Assembly (NCBI GenBank): GCA_963969285.1
Contig: OZ017740.1
Span: forward strand, 23,509,001 to 23,573,000
Source of the DNA: Odontomyia ornata
Lineage: Eukaryota; Arthropoda; Insecta; Diptera; Stratiomyidae
DNA: 64,000 bases
Direction of reading: 5' to 3'
The notes beneath the pieces were generated by a model. That model had not been told where the DNA came from. It saw nothing but the letters and a program-made list of their open reading frames with translations, and made no database searches. Positions 57,408 through 64,000 of this stretch are shown piece by piece; positions within the stretch are counted from its first letter, which is position 1; the number at the start of each line of letters is the position of its first letter. The position numbers and the translations under genes are program-made.

Positions 57408-57417
57408 TGGTGACCCC
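57408..57417 (+). other. primer binding site, tRNA-Trp type
   Basis: tggtgacccc, two bases after the 5' LTR, is complementary to the last ten bases of eukaryotic tRNA-Trp. It would prime minus-strand DNA synthesis. Confidence 0.82.
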
Positions 57418-57444
57418 AGAAGGTAGTTTTTTAAAATTGGTTTA

Positions 57445-58268
57445 ATGGCCGAGGAAGAGTTTCAGGACGCAGACAGCGGGGCCATGAGCCCAGTACCCAG
57501 TCAAGAAATCAGCACCATCGCCATTAAGCTACCTCCATTTTGGCAAGACGAGCCGGATTTGTGGTTTTTGCGGATTGAAGCACAATTCCGCACCGGCAAA
57601 ATCTCCAGCGATCAAGCCCGATTCGACAGAGTGATCGCAGAACTGTAAGTTTCTGTGATTTCGCAGGTGGCTGATATCATCAAGTCGCCGCCAGCCGTAA
57701 ATAAATACGCGGCATTAAAATCCCGGTTGTTGTCAATATTTGGTTTAAAAGAGCACGAAAGACTCAGACAGCTGCTGTACAATTTGGAGTTGGACGACCA
57801 ACGTCCGTCGCAATTGCAGGTATCGACATGCCAGAGGTTATGATCAAAGACCTGTGGCTGCAGCGCCTCCCGTCGAATATACGCTCTATTTTGGCCGCCT
57901 CTGAGCAACAAACCTTGGAAAAGCGCAGCGCAGCGGACCGGATCGCAAGCTATGAAGCAACGGAAATGCTGGCCAACGTGCAACGTCGTCCCGAGGGTAA
58001 ATCAACGGAGACCGCCGACGTCGAGGGCATGGAGTTTAAAATCGCAAACCTCCGTTCGGAGATAGGTCGAATTAAATCCAGCGCACACAATCCAAACAAC
58101 GCACGATGCAATGCATGCCGCTGTTCCGGTCAACAAAATTCCTCAATTCAAAAGAAACCGACGAATAATTGGTGTAGCTACCACAAACGATTCGGTGCGA
58201 GGGCAAGACGATGCCAATCTCCTTGTGAATTCCGACTTGCGACGTCGGGGAACGTATCGAACCGCTAG
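57445..58268 (+). pseudogene. gypsy gag, one stop and one frameshift
   Basis: ATG at 57445 opens MAEEEFQDADSGAMSPVP and the conserved core IKLPPFWQDEPDLWFLRIEA, QFRTGKISSDQARFD. A TAA at 57646-57648 interrupts an otherwise continuous frame (ISQVADIIKSPPAVNKYAAL, RLRQLLYNLELDDQRPSQL). A frameshift near 57820 moves the reading to GIDMPEVMIKDLWLQRLP, which runs to a CHCC zinc motif (CSYHKRFGARARRCQSPC). Gag would form the virus-like particle and bind RNA. The two lesions prevent a full protein. Confidence 0.9.
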
Positions 58269-58312
58269 CCTCACAGGCGAAAGCTAGCGGTTGCAATTCT
58301 AATCAGCTACTA

Positions 58313-61300
58313 GTGTCAGACCCAAGAAGTAAGCTAATATTTTTAGTCGACACAGGCGCAGACGTTACGGTAATTCCCACCTCATTACTAAGACGTAACA
58401 ACAAATCATCATCACCGAAGCTTTTCGCAGCAAACGGTACACAAATCGACACCTTTGGAAAAACTACACTGAATCTTTCGCTCGGACTAGGACGCGACTT
58501 CCGGTGGAGCTTCTACGTTGCAACTGTGTCCCGCCCTAACTTGGGAGCCGATTTTCTAAGGAATTTTGGCCTATTAGGGGACATGCAGAATAAACGCCTT
58601 TCTGATCCGCATTCGCAATCTTCTACACAAGGCCGATTTAACCGCACTCGCTGCGAAACCGTTTTTGTGATAAATACTAACAGCCGCTACCACGCTCTTC
58701 TAAGGAAGTTTCCAGTATTGACCGATCCAACCATTAGAACAAAGCTAACAGAACATAATATTCCTCACTTCATAGCTACGACTGGCCCACCCGTATCGGA
58801 ACGCCCACGCAGGCTCAACAAAGACAAACTCGCAATCGCCAAAGCAGAGTTTAAGTATTTGTTGGAACAGGGTTTCTGTCGCCTTTCGAGCAGCCCATGG
58901 GCAAGTCCGCTTCACCTCGTCCAGAAGAAAAACGGTTCGTGGCAACCCTGTGGAGATTACCGGCACCTTAACGCAGCCACAATCCCGGATAAATATCCGA
59001 TGCGCCATATACAGGACGTCACTATAGACCTAGCCGGAAAACGATATTTTTCAAAAATCGACCTATTCAAAGCTTTCCACCAAATCCCGGTAGAGGAAAA
59101 CGACATACCAAAAACAGCGGTTGTGACTCCGTTTGGGTTATACGAGTTCACAGTTATGACTTTTGGCCTCCGCAACGCGGCTCAGTCGTTCCAGCAATTT
59201 ATGGACACAGTGCTTCTAGGCCTCAATTTTTGCATCTGCTATATAGATGACATATTAATCGCATCGGAGTCAGAAGAACAACACGTGGAACACCTCCGAC
59301 AGGTGTTTGATAGACTGGCAAAGTTCGGTTTGAAAATAAACCCTGAAAAATGTTCCTTCGGCGTTAAGGTAATCGAATACTTGGGCCACATGATCAACGA
59401 ACATGGAATCTCACCGCCACCGTCTCGAGTCAACGCTATTCGAAACTTTAAAAAGCCGTCCAATGTAAACGAACTCACAACAATTCAACAATTTCTACCG
59501 TAGGTTTATTAAAAACGCGGCTCAGTTTCAAGCACCGCTAAGTAAATATTTAGCTAAAGCAAAAAAAAAAACGATAAGACACCTATCAATTGGACACCAG
59601 AAGCAGAGGAGGCATTTTTTAATTGCAAAAACAGCTTGGCGGACGCCACTATGTTGGTCCATTTTAGGTCAAACGAACCTTTAAGACTGGCGACTGATGC
59701 TTCAAACCTAGTGGTTGGAGCGTTGCTCGAGCAGAAGCAACAAGGACAATGGCGACCTCTCGCTTTCCATCAAAGGAAGCTCTCCGCATCAGAAACTAAA
59801 TACAGTGTATACGACCGTGAACTCCTGGCAGTGTACGATAGCATCCGTCATTTCTTGGAGGGTGCAGAGTTTCATGTATTGACCGATCACAAGCCACTGA
59901 TGTTTGCATTTCAACAGCCAGCCGCTAAGGCCTCGCCTCGTCAACTGCGGCACTTAAGCTTCGTGTCACAGTTTTGCACAGACCTTCGATATATTCCGGG
60001 GTCCACTAACGACGTAGCGGACGCCTTGTCCCGAAGTGAAGAGATCACGATGCCCACGACTATCGACAAACAGGAAAGCGATACCGAATTGAAACAATTG
60101 CTTAATAAAAACGTCACATCGCTCAAACTTAAACGTGTAAAGCTGGACGGAAACCTGGAGGTAATAGTGTATGTTTCCTTATCACGTTCACGCGTTTTTG
60201 TACCAGAGTGCATGCGCCAACGAATTTTCGATACATTCCACCAACCCTCGCACCCAAGCGGTCGCATTACTGCGAGAACAATTGCCAACGAATTCGTATG
60301 GGTTAACATGAAGAAGGATTGCCGTGCATGGGCACGTTCGTGTGGGCCTTGTCAGCGCTCAAAGATTGGCCGCCACCAAAGAAATATTCTTCAGAATTTT
60401 CAAGCGCCCGACGCGAGATTCCAACACGTTCATCTGGATATCATCGGCCCACTCATCCAAGTACAAGGATACAAGTACTGTCTAACGATGATCGATCGGT
60501 TTTCACGGTGGCCACAGGCTGTCCCTTTGGCAGATCAGACAGCGCAGTCAGTGGCACGAGCATTCTTTAATAATTGGGTGGCACGATTTGGAGTACCGCG
60601 AACCATAACCACAGACCAAGGAACCCAGCTCGAATCGTCTCTGTTTAAAGCATTATCCGGGTTCATCGGCTGCGAAAGAAACAGAACGTCACCGTACCAC
60701 CCAGCTTCAAATGAACTTATTGAGCGACGGCACCGTACACTCAAGGCTGCCATCATGTGCCACGAAAATAACCATTGCTGGCCGGACATCCTTCCAACGG
60801 TGTTGTTGGGGTTGCGAGGCACCGTCAAAGAAGATTTGGCAGTTTCATGCGCAGAAATGCTCTACGGGACAACAATCTCATTCCCAGGAGAATTGAAAGC
60901 TCCCAGCAACACCACAGCTGAAACTCACGAGTTTATCGTCCATCTTCGTAAGACGATGAGTCAACTGCAACCCGCCAACCTATTGCGGCACGGGTCAAGA
61001 GTAACATTTCACAACAAAACCTTGCCTAACTGCACTTACGTATTTTTGAGAATCGATGCGGTTAAGAAGCCACTCACACAGCCCTACTCGGGCCCCCACA
61101 AGGTTCTGCAACGAGTTTCAGAGTGGGTGTACTCCATCGACGTTAACGGTCGCAAAGTCAATGTCTCGACAGAAAGACTGAAGCCTGCGTTTCTTGAAGT
61201 TTCCCAGTCTTCTCCAATCAAGAATCGCAACACCACTTCAAGAAAGCCAGCCCATGAAGAAAGTTCCACCGCAAGTACTCCTGCACCGACTTGGCGCTAC

Positions 61301-61417
61301 ATTCTTTCACCGATCAATCCTCCGCCGACATCATTAAGGACGTACCCGCCAAGTAAGAAACTCTCCCTGCCTTTACAAGAAAGCAGTAAGTCAGTTGCGG
61401 CGCCGCGAATTTATTAA
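58313..61417 (+). pseudogene. gypsy pol: protease, RT, RNase H, integrase; two frameshifts
   Basis: The first frame (58313-59503; it is open upstream to about 58250 in the same phase) has the protease site FLVDTGADVTVIP. It also has RT motifs PLHLVQKKNGSWQPCGDYR, FSKIDLFKAFHQIPV and the catalytic CYIDDILIASES. A frameshift after QQFL (about 59495) and another at an A-run (59563-59573) separate it from 59636-61417. That frame has RNase H (LATDAS, YDRELLAVYDS, LTDHKPL, DVADALSR), the integrase HHCC zinc motif (FHQPSH...CGPC), the DDE triad (HLDIIGP, TTDQGTQ, SNELIERRHRTLK) and a GPY/F-like C-terminal PYSGPHKVL. Apart from the frameshifts all catalytic residues are intact. Confidence 0.92.
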
Positions 61418-61525
61418 CGATCTTGCTTTGGGTCCTATCCACTGGTTAGGTCTTCAGATGTAAACATCGCCGGTGCGTCACATTTCAAGTAATATCGTGA
61501 CATTAACTTCAAGCGTCAACGCCAC

Positions 61526-61539
61526 TTGGGAGGGAGTAA
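61526..61539 (+). other. polypurine tract
   Basis: ttgggagggagtaa ends directly before the 3' LTR, in the expected position for priming plus-strand DNA synthesis. Confidence 0.8.
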
Positions 61540-61795
61540 TGTAGCGTCTCTGTCGCCTCCCGTGGTGGCCGTTAATCAATTCGTTGTCGCGGCGATCGGG
61601 CTGAATGTGGTCAGAGCTTCGCGCCGTGTTGGAACTCTCTCTGGCTCGACATCCGTCCACGGAGCAACACAGACGAGTATAAAAATTCCACATAAACTTT
61701 GTATATTTTTGTCAATAGAATTTGAGTTAGTAATTGAACATACCTGGTCTCTCACTTCATTGGCAACACGTTCTGTACGAAGACACATCCGTACA
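61540..61795 (+). repeat. 3' LTR
   Basis: 256 bases, same termini as the 5' LTR. By eye the five substitutions (5' LTR to 3' LTR) are A/C, A/C, G/A, G/T and T/C. Confidence 0.93.
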
Positions 61796-61834
61796 ATATA
61801 ATATGATGTGTTCACATTAATTCCCACACTACTG
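61796..61834 (-). mobile_element. Tc1-like transposon, right end
   Basis: After the atat duplication the Tc1 element resumes and ends with gttcacattaattcccacactactg at 61810-61834, followed by ta. It is the inverted partner of 55844-55868. Confidence 0.88.
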
Positions 61835-61836
61835 TA

Positions 61837-62109
61837 TGTTCACGCATAACACTTAATGAGGATGGGTTAAAGAGGAGGCTGCATCCGATTTCTGTTCGAA
61901 GACCGGAGAAAGCGCTGCAACTCGAACCCATAGTTTTCGCATTTAGTGGGTCTTGAATTCATTGTTACTGGTCAGAAATGGAAACAAATTGCATTTTTTC
62001 GTCGAAATCTTAGGAATTCTGAAGCTATGAGCAACTTTCAGATGTTGTTTGTGAATTAGTTTGTTCCTGCGTGAAAAAAGCAATAAAACACGATTAGCAA
62101 TTGATTGAC
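61837..62109. other. no gene recognised
   Basis: The right flank of the Tc1 insertion. It opens with tgttcacgcata, also found at about 29236-29248 next to repeat H, so this may be a further eroded H-related piece. Confidence 0.3.
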
Positions 62110-63225
62110 TAGTAATGGTTTATTGTTGCCGCTATGTTCAGAGGCAGCTGTGTCTTCCTTTCTGATACTGGAATACGTTCCAATAATTATGCGTGGTTTG
62201 ATGACCATTTTCTGAAATGGAATCATCCCCACTTTAAAAGATTTCGAAGATCGGTATGTAACTGTAGGAGATCTTCTAGCTCATCTGATCCCGTTAGTAC
62301 GTCATCAACGTAAAAGTCGCTTGTTAACGTTTGTGCGGCTTGAGGATATCTATCATGCTCATCTGCAGCTAGTTGATGTAATGTTCGAAACGCGACATAT
62401 AGGGCACATGCAGTCCCATATGTAACTGTCCTTAACTGATTATGTTCAATTGGACCATTTTGGTTGAATCGCCACAGGATTCGTTGAAAATGCTGATCTT
62501 TCTCGTGGACACAAATTCGTCGATACATCTTTTCAACGTCAGCTGCAATCACGTACTTATGTTGCCTCCACCGCATCAGAAGATGCAATAAGCTTCCCTG
62601 GATTATCACGTGGCCGGAATGGAGGCGGTCATTTAAGGATTTTCCCTTCGAACCCTTTTGCGTTGCATTGAACACTACCCTTAATTTTGTTGTGCTACTG
62701 CTTTCCTTTACTACAGCATGATGCGGTAGATATTATGCTGTGGTCATCTTTGTTCGATCTGCCGGTACTCTAGACATGTGACCCAAATCGATGTACTCCT
62801 GCATAAAGCTTCGATATTGTGCCAGGTGATGTTCCAGTTGTCTGAACCTTATGTACGCATTTTTGCGTATCGCCAATGTCTGAGAAGGAATCTTGAGTGC
62901 TTTTGAAAGGAAGGCTAATTAGAATATCTTCCTGTTGACTGCCGGTAAACGGCAGACATTCTCTTTCTCTTCATTGGGAAGATGAAGCTGGAAGTTCTTC
63001 TGTTTTCCAAAACTGCCGTAAAGTTTCCTCCAGACTGTGACTAGCAACAAACGCGGGTACTGATGTTGCTAATTTAGTAGGTACTGTACCAAATAAGACC
63101 CAACCAAGCTTAGTCCTTTATGCGCATGGTTTCCCGGGCAGAAGTCCTGGCAGCAAAAGCTGGTCGTAAATATCTGCTCCAATAAGAACATCTATAGTTG
63201 ACGGTACGTTAAATCGTGAATCAGC
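62110..63225 (-). pseudogene. BEL/Pao reverse transcriptase, truncated
   Basis: The linker and RT start (63225-62676) are frameshifted. From 62675 to 62223 an open frame reads KGSKGKSLNDRLHSGHVIIQ, HKYVIAADVEKMYRRICVHE, GTACALYVAFRTLHQLA and the catalytic FYVDDVLTGSDE, ending at NLLKWG. It continues, broken, as FRKWSSNH and RIPVSER to about 62120. The YVDD core is intact in this copy. Confidence 0.88.
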
Positions 63226-63960
63226 TTAGTCATCAACTGTCAATCCCTGTGGAATGGTTAGAGGAATTTCAGTGCACGGTAATGCTGCAGTTATTGTTGT
63301 GAGGATGAGTGGGGAGAAAATAATTTCCTCGTTGCGCCCAGATTCAGATTGAACCATGGCACGCTGATAAGTCTCTCCTCTTGATGTCACGTTTTCAACT
63401 GCACCAATGCTACTTTTCCTGAATTTTGCACCTGTACGGGGAGCCTGTAAAAATTGAATTGCTGCTTCACTTATAAATGATCGTTGGGCTCCAGAATTCA
63501 ACAATGCCCGAAAAGTTACACAGTTTCCATCCGGGCGGCGTGTTTGAATGTATGCGGTCGCAAGCAATACGTAATTTTGTCTTGTGAAAGCTCCGTGGCC
63601 CTGTACAACTGACGTAATTAATGGCCTTGCTTGCATGTTGTTGTTCGCTATAGTCTCTGTGTGCAACAGTGTATTGTGTTTCTTTCCGCAGACCTTACAT
63701 CCATGCACCGATTTATATTTATTTGCTCTGTGTAGACCAATGCAATTGGAACAAAGGTTAGATGCTTTAATCACTTGTCGTCTCTTTTGATTATTTGCTT
63801 GTTTGAATAAGTTGAACTCAAACAGCTTATGTGAAGCTTTGCACATTTGACAGGAAGCCTTCATGTTGACTTGGGTGGTGTTGGCTTTAATGGTTTTCAA
63901 TCTCGCCTTTCCAGTTGTCAGGGCCTCCAGCATCGAAAATCTTTGCTTCAGGAACTCCAA
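63226..63960 (-). pseudogene. BEL/Pao gag C-terminus and protease; active-site Asp replaced
   Basis: A 244-codon open frame that is probably an internal part of a longer one (the preceding ISESNEIPSSKQF also fits gag and runs off the window). It contains VNMKASCQMCKASHKLFEF, CSNCIGLHRANKYKSVHGCKVCGKKHNTLLH-type zinc motifs and VTFRALLNSGAQRSFISEAA, the protease site. The catalytic triplet DSG reads NSG (Asn codon at 63496-63498). The C-terminal half (LPLTIPQGLTVDD) is normal for BEL protease linkers. Stop at 63226-63228. With the Asp lost, protease would be inactive. Confidence 0.87.
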
Positions 63961-64000
63961 AAATTGTTTTGATGACGGAATTTCATTAGATTCAGAAATT

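Larger units (their letters stand above)
57151..61795 (+). mobile_element. Ty3/gypsy LTR retrotransposon, CsRn1-like
   Basis: A 4645-base element with two 256-base LTRs that differ at five positions by eye, a tRNA-Trp primer site, a polypurine tract, gag, and pol in the order protease-RT-RNase H-integrase. There is no envelope ORF: only about 120 bases separate pol from the 3' LTR. The gag zinc motif is CHCC (CSYHKRFG...C...C), and with the tRNA-Trp primer this is the known signature of the CsRn1 clade. About 2 percent LTR divergence makes it the youngest dated insertion in the window. It lies inside a Tc1-like element. Confidence 0.93.
62110..64000 (-). mobile_element. BEL/Pao retrotransposon, partial, runs off the window
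   Basis: Minus strand carries gag C-terminus and protease (63960-63226) and then RT to about 62110, where it is truncated. RNase H, integrase and the 3' LTR are absent, and the rest of gag and any 5' LTR lie beyond 64000. Closely related to the split copy at 30776-37060. Confidence 0.9.

Noticed and set aside
57646..57670. gtaagt...cag string at the gag stop as a tiny intron
   Set aside because: About 24 bases is far too short to splice in animals. The flanking protein aligns best with a simple stop substitution.
61418..61539. Possible envelope gene making the gypsy element an endogenous retrovirus
   Set aside because: Only about 120 bases lie between pol and the 3' LTR, with no suitable frame.

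Overview
This window reads as AT-rich intergenic DNA from an arthropod, most likely an insect and possibly a fly. That is an inference from its transposon set: Jockey, R1-clade, RTE and other LINEs, BEL/Pao, a CsRn1-like Ty3/gypsy element with a tRNA-Trp primer site, and Tc1 and mariner DNA elements. Nothing resembles a bacterial operon. I could not recognise any single-copy host gene, tRNA or rRNA. Nearly all readable coding sequence is transposon-derived and most of it is broken.

Layout. 1-7 kb: end of a Jockey copy (-), a LINE with an uninterrupted 947-codon ORF but a mutated catalytic motif (-), an internally deleted mariner, and an RTE copy bounded by an 11-bp target duplication. 8-10.4 kb: a purine-rich diverged repeat, a GC-rich unclassified patch, and a 1.29-kb element with 13-bp inverted ends (here 'family D'). 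11-16 kb: an eroded Jockey piece, then a Jockey copy nested in an RTE copy that makes a chimeric 398-codon ORF. 17.9-21.6 kb: R1-clade fragment, BEL gag fragment, dispersed repeat 'E'. 23.6-29 kb: a full-length Jockey element (-) with a perfect 14-bp target duplication. 30-37 kb: an RTE-like fragment, then a decayed BEL/Pao element split by a 2.5-kb insertion. 38.4-45.3 kb: a D fragment, a second Jockey ORF1, RTE pieces, a nearly complete CR1/Jockey-like LINE ('family F'), an RTE nested in an opposite-strand RTE, and an R1 scrap. 45.4-45.9 kb: a long near-perfect inverted repeat. 46.4-54.3 kb: D, R1, H, RTE, a small unknown ORF broken by a 23-bp duplication, a gypsy gag fragment and an F fragment. 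55.8-61.8 kb: a Tc1-like element interrupted by the youngest insertion, a 4.6-kb gypsy element with two 256-bp LTRs. 62.1-64 kb: a BEL/Pao copy (-) running off the window.

Together the elements give a relative history. The gypsy element (LTRs differ at 5 of 256 sites by eye) is younger than the Tc1 it disrupted. One RTE copy landed in an older inverted RTE. One Jockey copy landed in an RTE. A BEL element was split by later DNA. The better candidates for something undescribed are the noncoding families (D, E, H), the 510-bp inverted repeat and the unknown ORF near 50.5 kb; none gives direct evidence of a new functional system. Element limits are exact only where a target duplication or terminal repeat is named; elsewhere they are estimates by eye, usually good to tens of bases.
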